Shown here piece by piece: positions 16,602 to 25,417 of a stretch of DNA of 64,000 nt (positions are counted from its first letter, which is position 1; every line of letters begins with the position of its first letter). The DNA is from a bacterium (GTDB lineage Bacteria; Myxococcota_A; UBA9160; UBA4427): contig JANSYR010000001.1 of NCBI GenBank assembly GCA_024742285.1, positions 682,001 through 746,000 of the forward strand, read 5' to 3'. The notes under the pieces are model-generated. The model had not been told where the DNA came from. It searched no databases and worked only from the letters and a program-made list of their open reading frames with translations. The translations under genes were made by a program, and so were the position numbers.

Positions 16602-17630
16602 ATGCCCTACACGAACCGCCAATGGCTGCTCGCCGCCCGACCCGTCGGGATGGTGAAGGAAACCGACTTCCGCCTCGCGAGCGAAGAGATCCCCGGCGTC
16701 GCCGACGGCGAGTTCCTCATCCGCAACCTCTTCCTCGCCTTCGAGCCGGCCCAGCGCGGCTGGATCGACGACGTCGAGAGCTACATCCCGCCGGTCCAGC
16801 TCGGCGAGGCCATGCGTGCGGGGACCGTCGGCCAGGTGATCGAGTCGAAGCACCCCGAGTTCGAGAAGGGCCAGCTCGTCTCCGGCATGTTCGGCTGGCA
16901 GGAGTACTATCTGACGGACGGCACGCCGGGCCCCTTCGGGGGCGTTTCCCGCGTGCCCGACGGGATCCCGCCCCAGCGCATGCTCTCGGTACTCGGCGCG
17001 ACGGGCATGACCGCCTACTTCGGGATCCACGACATCCATCCCGTGAACGAAGGCGACAACGTCCTCGTCTCCGGCGCCGCCGGCGCGACGGGGTCGGTCG
17101 CGTCCCAGATCGCGCGGATCCGCGGCGCCGGCAAGGTCGTCGGAATCGCCGGCGGTCCCGACAAGTGCAAGTGGCTCGTCGAGGAAGCGAAGCTCGACGC
17201 GGCGATCGACTACAAGAACGAGGACGTGCTGAGGCGCATGCGCGAGGAGTTCCCGAACGGTGTCGACCTCTACTTCGACAACGTGGGCGGCGACATCCTC
17301 GACGCGGCCCTGCTCGCGATGGCCGAGCGCGGCCGGATCACGATGTGCGGCGGCATCTCGGGCTACAACGAGGAGACTCCGCCGCCCGGCCCGAGCAACA
17401 TCATGCAGATCGTGATCAAGCGGCTGTCGGTCAAGGGCTTCATCCTCTTCGACCACGTGGCGAACGCGGGCCAGGCGATCGCCGACCTCGCGAAGTGGAG
17501 CGCCAGCGGCGAGATCGCAGTCGAAGAAGACATCCAGGAGGGCTTCGAGAACACGCCGAAGACCTTCCTCCGCCTCTTCCAGGGCAAGAACCTCGGCAAG
17601 CAGCTGATCAAGATCGCAGACGCGGAGTAG
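16602..17630 (+). CDS. NADP-dependent medium-chain reductase (PTGR/CurA-like)
   Basis: A 342-residue zinc-free MDR-superfamily oxidoreductase. The Rossmann motif is 'VSGAAGATGSVASQIARI', and the lid 'LGATGMTAYFGIHDI' is typical of prostaglandin reductase/leukotriene 12-hydroxydehydrogenase and bacterial CurA enzymes that reduce alpha,beta-double bonds with NADPH. 'YFDNVGGDILDAAL' is also family-typical. No zinc-binding cysteines are present. It lies between two CoA-transferase genes (9 nt before the second), fitting a pathway that saturates an activated unsaturated substrate. Confidence 0.93.
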   Translation: MPYTNRQWLLAARPVGMVKETDFRLASEEIPGVADGEFLIRNLFLAFEPAQRGWIDDVESYIPPVQLGEAMRAGTVGQVIESKHPEFEKGQLVSGMFGWQEYYLTDGTPGPFGGVSRVPDGIPPQRMLSVLGATGMTAYFGIHDIHPVNEGDNVLVSGAAGATGSVASQIARIRGAGKVVGIAGGPDKCKWLVEEAKLDAAIDYKNEDVLRRMREEFPNGVDLYFDNVGGDILDAALLAMAERGRITMCGGISGYNEETPPPGPSNIMQIVIKRLSVKGFILFDHVANAGQAIADLAKWSASGEIAVEEDIQEGFENTPKTFLRLFQGKNLGKQLIKIADAE

Positions 17631-17639
17631 GACACACCC

Positions 17640-18860
17640 ATGACCGAATCCAATGCACTCCCCCTCGAAGGGGTCCGCATCCTCGCCGTCGAGCAGATGC
17701 AGGCCATGCCCTTCGGAACGCAGCTCCTCGCACGGATGGGCGCGGACGTCGTCAAGGTCGAGCACCCGACGCGCGGCGAGTCCGGCCGCGGAAGCCTGCC
17801 CTCGATCACCGACGAAGACGGGAGCGAGACCGGCGCGACCTTCCTCCGCAACAACCTCGCGAAACGGAGCCTCGGCCTCGACCTCAAGAACCCGAAGGGC
17901 GCCGAGCTCTTCAAGAAGCTCGTCCCCGCCTACGACGTCGTCGTCGAGAACTTCAAGCCCGGCACGATGGAACGGCTCGGGCTCGGCTACGACACGCTCG
18001 AGGAGATCCATCCCGGCGTCATCTACGTGGCCGTCTCGGGCTTCGGATCCCTCCGCGAGACGCCCTACGGCAGCTGGCCGGCCTATGCCTGCGTTCCGGA
18101 GGCGATGAGCGGCTTCTACTCCTTCCGCCCGGAGGAAGGGCGACGGCCCAACATCGGCGTCGCCGGCGCGATCGGCGACATCGGCTCGGGCCTCTTCGCG
18201 ATGATCGGGCTGCTCGCGGCGCTCCACCGCAAGAACCAGACGGGCCGCGGACAGAAGGTCGACGTCGCCATGATGGACGCGATGATCTCGATCATGGACA
18301 TGGTCGCGTTCGGACCGTCCATCGGCCAACACGACCAGAGCCTCAAGGCCTGGCCCGGCATCCTGCAGTGCTTCGACGCGAAGGACGGCATGTTCGTGCT
18401 CCAGGTCGGCCGCGAGCACCAGTTCGAAGCGCTCGCCGATCTGATCGGCTGCCCCGAGTGGAAGACCGACGAACGCTTCGCGACGCGACAGGGGTGGAGC
18501 GAGAACATCGAGCCCGTGATCCGTCCGGCAGTCGAAGCCTGGGCCGCGGACAAGACGAAGCTCGAGGCGTCGCGCATCCTCGCCGAGTCCGGCGTCGTCG
18601 CCGGCCCCTCCTACGAGGGGCACGACCTCCTCGCGGATCCGCACGTTCGATCCCACGACATGCTCTGCGAGGTCCCGGTCGAGGGCCGGGAGGACCCGGT
18701 GATCGTCCACGGCAACCCGATCAAGTTCTCGGGAAGCCCCGAAGGCCCGACGGACAAGTGGCCCCTCGTCGGCGAACACACGTCCGAGGTCCTCGAAGGC
18801 GACCTCGGACTCGCCGACGACGAGCTGGCCGTGCTGCGCAGCGAAGGCGTGATCAACTGA
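17640..18860 (+). CDS. CaiB/BaiF family CoA-transferase
   Basis: A 406-residue class III CoA-transferase. The motif 'QMQAMPFGTQLLARMGADVVKVEHP' marks the N-terminal half. The usual catalytic aspartate region is changed: the stretch after 'VSGFGS' reads 'SWPAYACVPEAMSG', where the expected D in a Y-D-x-x-x-Q segment is not visible. Activity at that site is therefore uncertain. It overlaps nothing upstream (9-nt gap) and its TGA is shared with the CTG start of the following GNAT. It resembles the first CoA-transferase but is clearly diverged. Confidence 0.91.
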   Translation: MTESNALPLEGVRILAVEQMQAMPFGTQLLARMGADVVKVEHPTRGESGRGSLPSITDEDGSETGATFLRNNLAKRSLGLDLKNPKGAELFKKLVPAYDVVVENFKPGTMERLGLGYDTLEEIHPGVIYVAVSGFGSLRETPYGSWPAYACVPEAMSGFYSFRPEEGRRPNIGVAGAIGDIGSGLFAMIGLLAALHRKNQTGRGQKVDVAMMDAMISIMDMVAFGPSIGQHDQSLKAWPGILQCFDAKDGMFVLQVGREHQFEALADLIGCPEWKTDERFATRQGWSENIEPVIRPAVEAWAADKTKLEASRILAESGVVAGPSYEGHDLLADPHVRSHDMLCEVPVEGREDPVIVHGNPIKFSGSPEGPTDKWPLVGEHTSEVLEGDLGLADDELAVLRSEGVIN

Positions 18861-19396
18861 GGATCGGCGGCGTCCGGCTTCGCGCGATCGCGTGGGAGGA
18901 CCGACCGGCCCTGGCTTCGCTCCTCTCGATCGAGGCCGTCCATCGCTTTCTCTGCGATGGAGCGCCCCCACCCGACGAGGCGATCGACGCCTGGATCGAA
19001 GAAGGCCTCGAACCGGTCGCGCCCTGGCTCGGCCTCTGGCTCCTCGAGAACGATCGGGGAGAAGCCTTCGGGTGCGTCCGACTCTCCGCGGCCGAGGACG
19101 AGGCGGCGAGCGCCGAGCTCACCTACCTGCTCGATCCGTCCGTCTGGGGGCGCGGTCTGGCGACCCGGATGGCGCGGACCGCGCTCGCCCGCGCGTTCGC
19201 CCAGGGCGCCGACACGGTCCTGGCCGGCGTCGACGCCCCCAACACGGACTCGATCGCCGTCCTGCGGCGCCTCGGGATGCGTTTCCTTCGCGACGCCGAC
19301 TATCCGAGCGGACCGGGCGTCGAGTACGTTCTCTCGAGCGCAGACTTCGACCCACCCGTCGCCGGCGAGGCGTTCGACGTCGTGGACGAACGCTGA
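18857..19396 (+). CDS. GNAT family N-acetyltransferase with non-canonical start
   Basis: A reading frame of about 179 residues with GNAT features: opening GVRLRAIAWEDRPAL, then 'LDPSVWGRGLATRMA' and 'APNTDSIAVLRRLGM' around the C-terminal motif, typical of RimJ-like acetyltransferases. No ATG, GTG or TTG lies at the expected start. The only in-frame candidate is CTG at 18857, overlapping the upstream stop as CTGA with AAGG about 9 nt upstream. Translation may rely on coupling, or the sequence may have an error. The domain itself is intact. Confidence 0.7.
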   Translation: MRIGGVRLRAIAWEDRPALASLLSIEAVHRFLCDGAPPPDEAIDAWIEEGLEPVAPWLGLWLLENDRGEAFGCVRLSAAEDEAASAELTYLLDPSVWGRGLATRMARTALARAFAQGADTVLAGVDAPNTDSIAVLRRLGMRFLRDADYPSGPGVEYVLSSADFDPPVAGEAFDVVDER

Positions 19397-19489
19397 CGCT
19401 GCGGCACTCACGGGAGGTCGCCATGCAGGCACTCGACACGCGAAGACGCGCGTCCAGCTCGCTACCCTCCCCGGGCCAAGGAGTCCGCC

Positions 19490-21634
19490 ATGTCCTTCTC
19501 CCACCTCCTCTCCCCCACGAAGATCGGCTCGATGGAGCTGCCCAACCGCGTGGTGATGGCGCCGATGGGCGTCGAGCTCGTCGAAGCCGACGGCGTCGTT
19601 CGTCAGCCGACGATCGACTACTACGTCGAGCGCGTTCGGGGCGGGGTCGGCCTGATCATCTCCGAGAACACGAGCGCCGCGTATCCGATGGGCGCCAACT
19701 CGGCCCACGAGATCGCGGTCTCCGACGACAAGTACCTGCCGGGGCTCACGGCGCTCACCGAAGCGGTCCACGCCGCCGGTGGGAAGATCGCCATCCAGCT
19801 CGCCCATCACGGCAAGGTCGGCCGCCTCGACACGATCGAAGGGCGTGAGCTCCTCATGCCTTCGATGCCACGGAAGTCGACGCGACCGAGCGGTCCGCTC
19901 GATCTCTCGATGGACGAGATGATGGCCATGGCCAAGGCCTCGGGTGGCGGCAAGCCCGTCATCAAGGAGGCGACCCACGAGGACATCGCCTGGTTGATCG
20001 AGGCCTTCGCCGACGCGGCGGAACGCGCCCGGCGCGCGGGCTTCGATGCCGTCGAGATCCATGCGGCCCACGGCTACATCTTCTCCGAGTTCCACTCCCC
20101 CGCCTGGAATTTCCGCGAGGACGAGTACGGCGGCGACGCGGAAGGTCGATCGAAGCTCCTCTGCGACGTCCTGCGCGCCTGCAAGGCGCGCACGGGCGGC
20201 GACTTCCCGATCTGGTGCCGACTCGACGCGAAGGAGATCGGCGTCGAGAACGGCATCGTCGTCGAGGAGGCCGCCAAGACCGCGCGCTTCGCCCAGGAGG
20301 CGGGCGCCGACGCGATCCACGTGAGCGCCTACTCCGATCCGATGGGCGCAGGCTTCACCGAAGGTCCGCTCGTCCACCGCGAGGGCGGCTTCCTCGGGTT
20401 CGCCTCCACCATCAAGCGCTCGGTCGACGTCCCCGTGATCACCGCCGGTCGGATCACCGTCGAGCGCGGCGAAGAGGCGATCCGGGGCGGCGAAGTCGAT
20501 CTCGTCGCGCTGGGGCGACCGCTCCTCGCGGAGCCCGAGCTCGTCAAGAAGCTGTCGGAGGGGCGTCGAGACGAAATCCGCCCCTGCATCTACTGCTACG
20601 TCTGCGTCGCGCAGCCCTTCTTCGATCGCCGGGTGAAGTGCGCCGTCAATCCGGTCCTCGCCCAGGAGAGCGAGTTCGCGCCCCTTCTCCGTGAGAAGGC
20701 GCCCGACCCCAAGCGCGTCGTCGTCGTGGGCAGTGGCCCGGCCGGCGTGGAAGCCGCCTGCACCGCCGCCGCCCGCGGCCATCAGGTCACGCTCTTCGAG
20801 AAGGACGCCCACGTCGGCGGAACGCTCCGCTTCGCTGCGCTCCCCTATGAACCCAACGAGCGCCTTCTCGACTGGATGGAGGCGCGACTCGCGCGATCGA
20901 ACGTCGACGTCCGGACCGGCACACCGGCGACCGCCGAGGCGATCTCGGCGCTCTCCCCCGACGTCGTCCTCGCGGGCCTCGGTGCGCGACGCGAGTCGAG
21001 CGGGATCCCCGGCGCCGACGGATCCCACGTCTGGGACGGCGACGATCTCCGCCTCGTGCTCGCCGGCGATCCGGCGACGACCAGGCGCCTGGGCATCCCC
21101 CTCTACGCCCGGCTCGCGATCTCGATCGGACGCAGCCTCGGGATCACGACCGACCCGTCGCGCCTGCGGAGCGCCTCGAAGCTCTTCATGCCGATGGGCA
21201 AGCGCGTGACGATCATCGGCGGCGGACTCGTCGGCGCGGAGCTCGCGGAGTTCCTCGCCGAGCGGGGACGCGAGGTGACCGTGATCGAGCGGGGACCGGT
21301 CGTCGCCCTCGAAATGGCTCATCCACGACGCTGGCGTGTCCTTCACGAGCTTCGCGAGGCCGGCGTCGAGCTCGTGACCGAGGCAACACCCCTCGAGATC
21401 ACGAAGGATGCCGTCCGCTTCAGCCGCAAGGGCGAAGGCGAGGACGAAGCGCCGGTGGAGCGCCTCGTGCCCGCGGACACGGTCGTGATCGCCGAAGGGC
21501 TCGCCGCCAACCCGGATCCGCTCGAGGCCCTTCGCGCCTGCGGCGCCCCGGTCGTCCCGATCGGCGACGTGGAAGGCGTGAAGTACATCGAGGGCGCCAT
21601 CCACCAGGGCTTCCGCGCCGCGATCGAGCTCTGA
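19490..21634 (+). CDS. FMN/FAD/4Fe-4S oxidoreductase, OYE-type (2,4-dienoyl-CoA reductase-like)
   Basis: A 714-residue, three-part flavoenzyme like DCR/FadH and bile-acid BaiCD proteins. The N-terminal TIM barrel (about 1-345) binds FMN. Cysteines in C-x2-C-x2-C-x11-C (RPCIYCYVCVAQ... KCAVNP) hold a 4Fe-4S cluster near residue 365. An FAD/NAD(P)-binding half follows with VVVVGSGPAGVEAA (about 406) and VTIIGGGLVGAELAEF (about 568). Members reduce a conjugated enoyl bond. It is separated from the upstream GNAT by 93 nt. Together with the CoA-transferases it suggests reductive processing of unsaturated CoA esters. Confidence 0.94.
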   Translation: MSFSHLLSPTKIGSMELPNRVVMAPMGVELVEADGVVRQPTIDYYVERVRGGVGLIISENTSAAYPMGANSAHEIAVSDDKYLPGLTALTEAVHAAGGKIAIQLAHHGKVGRLDTIEGRELLMPSMPRKSTRPSGPLDLSMDEMMAMAKASGGGKPVIKEATHEDIAWLIEAFADAAERARRAGFDAVEIHAAHGYIFSEFHSPAWNFREDEYGGDAEGRSKLLCDVLRACKARTGGDFPIWCRLDAKEIGVENGIVVEEAAKTARFAQEAGADAIHVSAYSDPMGAGFTEGPLVHREGGFLGFASTIKRSVDVPVITAGRITVERGEEAIRGGEVDLVALGRPLLAEPELVKKLSEGRRDEIRPCIYCYVCVAQPFFDRRVKCAVNPVLAQESEFAPLLREKAPDPKRVVVVGSGPAGVEAACTAAARGHQVTLFEKDAHVGGTLRFAALPYEPNERLLDWMEARLARSNVDVRTGTPATAEAISALSPDVVLAGLGARRESSGIPGADGSHVWDGDDLRLVLAGDPATTRRLGIPLYARLAISIGRSLGITTDPSRLRSASKLFMPMGKRVTIIGGGLVGAELAEFLAERGREVTVIERGPVVALEMAHPRRWRVLHELREAGVELVTEATPLEITKDAVRFSRKGEGEDEAPVERLVPADTVVIAEGLAANPDPLEALRACGAPVVPIGDVEGVKYIEGAIHQGFRAAIEL

Positions 21635-21646
21635 ATCCGGCGCGCC

Positions 21647-23872
21647 TCAGGCCGCGGCGACCTCGACCGGGATCCCGTTGAGGACGCCGTTGCCACTCGC
21701 CGTGTCGATCACGCGATCGTCGGTCAGGACGTTGCTGGGCACGCCCGCGTTCGCCGCAGCGACGGCCATGCGCGACCCGGGCGTTCCGTGCCCCCAGCCG
21801 TGGGGCAGTGAGACGACGCCCTTCATCATGGCCTCGCTCACCTCGACCTCGACCTCGAGAGCGCCGGCCTTCGAACGGATCTCCGTTCGGCTGCCGCTCT
21901 CGAGACCGCGCGTCGCGGCGTCGTCCGGATGCATGAGCAGGGTGCAGCGGGACTTGCCCGAGACGAGGCTCGGCACGTTGTGCATCCAGGAGTTGTTCGA
22001 GCGGAGGTGACGTCGGCCGATCAGCAGGAGCCCTTCGGAGGCGCCGCCGTCGAGGCGCGCGCGGACCCGCGCCCAATCCGCGACCAGGTGCGGAGCGTCC
22101 AGGTCGAACTTCGCGCTCTCGGTCCGCAGGCGCGCGGGGAAGCGCTCGACCATCGGTCCGAGATCGATCCCGTGCGGGTGCTCGGCCAGCTTCCGGAGCG
22201 AGACCCCGCCCGGGCGCGCGCCGAAGAGATCGCCCTGCCAACCGCCGCGGAGCTTCAGATCGAGCTGCTTGAGGAGCGGCGAGAGGCCCTCGAGCTCCGC
22301 TTCGATCTTCTCGCGATCGAGGTCGTGTCGGTCCACGAGCTTTCCGATCGCCTTCTCGATCAGCTCGTCGTGGAGCTGGTTCGGATCGGCGTCCGCGCCC
22401 TGCCCCGCGATCGCGAGGGTGAGCCGCGCGAAGATCTCGGCCTCGTCCGGACCGTCCGATTCGAAGACCGGCTCGTCGAACTTCGCGAAGCTGCGGATCG
22501 CGTTCACCATGAACGTGAACTCGTAGGTCGGCTCCTCGAGCGCCGACGGCGCCGGCAGGATCACGTCCGCGTGCCGGCTGGTCTCGTTCACGTAGATGTC
22601 GAAGGCCACGTAGAAGTCGAGCTCGCCGAACGCGCGATCGAGCCGCTCGCTGTTCGGGTAGGAGCGGACGGGATTCGCGGCGACGCTCAGCGCGGCGCGG
22701 ATCTGGCCGGGGCCGGGCGTCTCCATCTCGTCGGCGAGGCTCGCCGCGGGGAACTCACCGTTGATCTCGGGGTGGCTCCCGACGCGGCTCTTCCAGCGAC
22801 CGACGCGGTAGCCGCGACCGCCGGGCTCGCCGTCGTCGATGCTCGCCGCGATCGGCGACGAGGTCATCACGCCGCCGGGCCGATCGAAGTTTCCCGTCAG
22901 GATGTTGAGCACCGCGCACATCCACGCGGTCGCCGTCCCGAACTCGACCGTATGCGCCCCGATCCGGCCGTAGACCGCGGCGGCCGCCGCGCCGGCGAGG
23001 TCCCGCGCCTGGCGTCGGGTCGTCTCGGCATCGATCCCGCAGAGATTCGCGACCGCCTCCGGAGTGAACGCGTCCACCAGCTCGCGGATCGTGTCGACGC
23101 CGTCCACGAAGGGTTCGAGCCGGCCGATGTCGACGAGATCCTCCTCGAAGAGGGTCCGCACCATCGCGGCGAGCCAGAAGACGTCGGTCCCGGGCCGGAT
23201 GAAGAGATGTTCGTGGGCCCGGGCGGCGGTCTCGGAGCGCCGGGGGTCGACGACGACGAGCCTGGCTCCACGCTTCGGCATGTCCTTCAGTCGGCCCGGA
23301 AAATCCGGGGCCGTCATCAGACTGCCGTTCGAGGCCATCGGGTTCGCCCCGAGCATGAGCAGGTGGTCCGTCCGGTCGATGTCCGGGATCGGGAACGCCG
23401 CCGGGTCGCCCCAGAGCAGACCCGACACGACGTGTGCCGGCATCTGGTCGACGGTCGACGCGCTGTAGATCTGACGCGTGCCGCAGGCGCGGATCATCGG
23501 CCCCATGTAGAAGGCGGGGGCCAGGTGGTGGGTCGTAGGATTGCCGAGCACGAGGCCCAGGCTCTCGCGCCCGTGCTCCTCGAAGACGCGACCGAACCCC
23601 TCGGCGACGGCCGCGAAGGCCTCGTCCCAGGTCGCGGGAACCAGCTCACCGTCACGACGGACCAGCGGCGTCCGCAGTCGGTCCGGATCGTCGTGCAGCT
23701 CGCCCAGGTTCGCGCCCTTCGGGCAGATGAAGCCGCGACTGAAGGGGTCGTCGTCGTCCCCGCGCACGCGGACGACGCGGTCGCCTTCGACCTCGACCGC
23801 GAGGCCGCAAGTGGCCTCGCAGAGCGGGCAGGTTCGATACTGGGTCCGGGGGGCGGCGTCGGTGGGGGCCAT
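21647..23872 (-). CDS. molybdopterin-dependent oxidoreductase (DMSO reductase/formate dehydrogenase superfamily)
   Basis: A 741-residue Mo/W-bis-MGD enzyme. A 4Fe-4S site is seen at C15, C18, C22 and C50 (CPLCEATC ... ICPKG), spaced C-x2-C-x3-C-x27-C. The middle and C-terminal 'MLGANPMASNGSL', 'RPGTDVFWLAAMV' and 'VSLPHGWGHGTPGSRM' match the superfamily. There is no twin-arginine signal, so it is probably cytoplasmic. I cannot identify the metal ligand with certainty; no clear UHxPS or CHxP segment is present. Substrate unknown. It converges with the OYE-type gene, 12 nt apart. Confidence 0.92.
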   Translation of the reverse strand: MAPTDAAPRTQYRTCPLCEATCGLAVEVEGDRVVRVRGDDDDPFSRGFICPKGANLGELHDDPDRLRTPLVRRDGELVPATWDEAFAAVAEGFGRVFEEHGRESLGLVLGNPTTHHLAPAFYMGPMIRACGTRQIYSASTVDQMPAHVVSGLLWGDPAAFPIPDIDRTDHLLMLGANPMASNGSLMTAPDFPGRLKDMPKRGARLVVVDPRRSETAARAHEHLFIRPGTDVFWLAAMVRTLFEEDLVDIGRLEPFVDGVDTIRELVDAFTPEAVANLCGIDAETTRRQARDLAGAAAAAVYGRIGAHTVEFGTATAWMCAVLNILTGNFDRPGGVMTSSPIAASIDDGEPGGRGYRVGRWKSRVGSHPEINGEFPAASLADEMETPGPGQIRAALSVAANPVRSYPNSERLDRAFGELDFYVAFDIYVNETSRHADVILPAPSALEEPTYEFTFMVNAIRSFAKFDEPVFESDGPDEAEIFARLTLAIAGQGADADPNQLHDELIEKAIGKLVDRHDLDREKIEAELEGLSPLLKQLDLKLRGGWQGDLFGARPGGVSLRKLAEHPHGIDLGPMVERFPARLRTESAKFDLDAPHLVADWARVRARLDGGASEGLLLIGRRHLRSNNSWMHNVPSLVSGKSRCTLLMHPDDAATRGLESGSRTEIRSKAGALEVEVEVSEAMMKGVVSLPHGWGHGTPGSRMAVAAANAGVPSNVLTDDRVIDTASGNGVLNGIPVEVAAA

Positions 23873-23945
23873 GGCGTGTCTCCTGAGGCCTGATCTTAGG
23901 CGAGGCCGCCCGTCCCGCGTCTCCAGCGGGCTGACCCGACCCCGT

Positions 23946-23974
23946 TTGACACCCGCCAGCCCCCTACCTAGCTT
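23946..23974 (+). promoter_or_regulatory. candidate sigma70-type promoter of the RND operon
   Basis: A perfect TTGACA (23946-23951) is followed at 17 nt by TAGCTT (23969-23974), which matches the -10 consensus weakly. The RND adaptor ATG is at 24173, so the 5' leader would be about 190 nt. It is the best promoter-like pair in the 300-nt gap between the divergent molybdopterin enzyme and the adaptor. I see nothing else in that gap. Confidence 0.4.
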
Positions 23975-24172
23975 CCGAGAAACGCGCCCCCCCTACGGAT
24001 ACGGGTCCCCGACGACCCATCCGCCCTCGCCCGCCTCGCGCGGTCGACCCGGAACCCCGATGCCCCTAAGTCCTTGCCGCGAAAAGTCTTTTCAGCGGTC
24101 TACCACCTCTTCTCCGGGCTCGTCGGGCCGGCCCGACGCGGTGGGGCGGCGGGCGGAAGAGATCCCCCTGCG

Positions 24173-25417
24173 ATGAAGCGCTCCGCCCTTCGCCAACCGC
24201 TGCTGATCATCGGCGCGGCCGTTCTCGTGGTCGCCCTCCTCGTGCGCGTCCAGCGCTCGCCCGAGGATCGCCCCCAGCAGAACGCCGCGCCCCTCGTCCG
24301 GACGGTGGTCGCCGAGCCGACCGAAGTCCGATTCACGGTCCAGGCGAACGGCTCCGTCACGCCGCGGACCGAGAGCGAGCTGATCCCCCAGGTCTCTGGC
24401 GAAGTCGTCGAAATGTCGCCCCAGCTCGTCGCCGGCGGCTTCTTCGAGGAAGACGATTTCCTGGCCCGGATCGACGACGCCGACTACCGCGTCGATCGCG
24501 AGGCCGCGCGGGCCCAGGTCGCGCGCGCTCGCAGCGAGTTCGGTCGCGCCGAGAAGGAGCGCGCCCGCCAGCGCCGCCTCGCTGATCGCTCGGTCGCGAG
24601 CGAGGCCCGGATCGACGATGCCGAGAACGCGTACGGGATCGCCGAGGCGAGCCTGCGTGAAGCCCAGGCCCGACTCGAGCGCGCGGAGCGCGACCTCGCA
24701 CGAACCGAGATCCGTGCCCCCTACCGCGGCCGCGTCCGCGCGGAGCAGGTCGACCTCGGTCAGTTCGTGAACCGCGGCCAGTCGATCGCGACCCTCTACG
24801 CGATCGACTACGCCGAGGTCCGGCTCCCGATTCCGGATCGCGAGCTCGCCTACCTCGAGTTCGGACAGTTTCGCGCCGCGATCGTCGGGAAGGGCGAGAC
24901 GACCGGAGCGAAGGTCGTCCTGTCGACCGAGTTCGCGGGCGCCCAGCACCACTGGGAAGGCGTGCTCGATCGGACCGAGGCCGAGCTCGACCCCAGGAGC
25001 CGCATGATCAACCTCGTCGCCCGCGTGCCCGAGCCGTACAAGCTCGAGGCGCCGCGGAGCGCGCCCCTCGCGATCGGTCTCTTCGTCGACGCGGAGATCG
25101 AAGGGCGGGTCGTCGAGGACGCCTTCGTCCTGCCGCGGGACGCGCTTCGCGCGGGCGACCGCGTGTACGTGATCGACGCGGAGAACCGGATCGCCTTTCG
25201 CGAGGTCGAGGTCCTCCGGACCGAACGCGATCGGGTGGTCGTCGCCGGAGGCCTCGTCGCCGGCGAGATGATCTGTACCTCGCCCCTCGATGCGGCGATC
25301 GATGGCATGCTCGTCCGCGTGAGCGGCGAGACGGCGGCACCCACCGTCGAGGATCCCGCTTCGGAGGACCTCGCGGAGCGCGGGGACGCGGAAGCGGCGG
25401 CAGGAGCCATCCCGTGA
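24173..25417 (+). CDS. RND efflux periplasmic adaptor (membrane fusion protein)
   Basis: A 414-residue HlyD/AcrA-type adaptor that links an inner-membrane RND pump with an outer-membrane channel. It has an N-terminal membrane helix (about 8-27), a barrel-sandwich half (RTVVAEPTEVRFTVQANGSV), a coiled-coil hairpin with 'ARAQVARARSEFGRAEKERA', the second lipoyl half (TEIRAPYRGRVRAEQVDLGQF) and a beta-barrel. The tail is short and acidic. ATG 24173 is preferred because the membrane anchor starts right after it. The stop overlaps the GTG of the pump gene by 4 nt (GTGA), so translation is coupled. Confidence 0.93.
   Translation: MKRSALRQPLLIIGAAVLVVALLVRVQRSPEDRPQQNAAPLVRTVVAEPTEVRFTVQANGSVTPRTESELIPQVSGEVVEMSPQLVAGGFFEEDDFLARIDDADYRVDREAARAQVARARSEFGRAEKERARQRRLADRSVASEARIDDAENAYGIAEASLREAQARLERAERDLARTEIRAPYRGRVRAEQVDLGQFVNRGQSIATLYAIDYAEVRLPIPDRELAYLEFGQFRAAIVGKGETTGAKVVLSTEFAGAQHHWEGVLDRTEAELDPRSRMINLVARVPEPYKLEAPRSAPLAIGLFVDAEIEGRVVEDAFVLPRDALRAGDRVYVIDAENRIAFREVEVLRTERDRVVVAGGLVAGEMICTSPLDAAIDGMLVRVSGETAAPTVEDPASEDLAERGDAEAAAGAIP

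Noticed and set aside
13854-18971. Very long minus-strand open frame (about 1700 codons) over the CoA-transferase genes
   Set aside because: Only its last 486 codons (from 15314) look like a protein. The rest is an antisense shadow of GC-rich genes on the plus strand, rich in Arg, Asp and Val with no domain.
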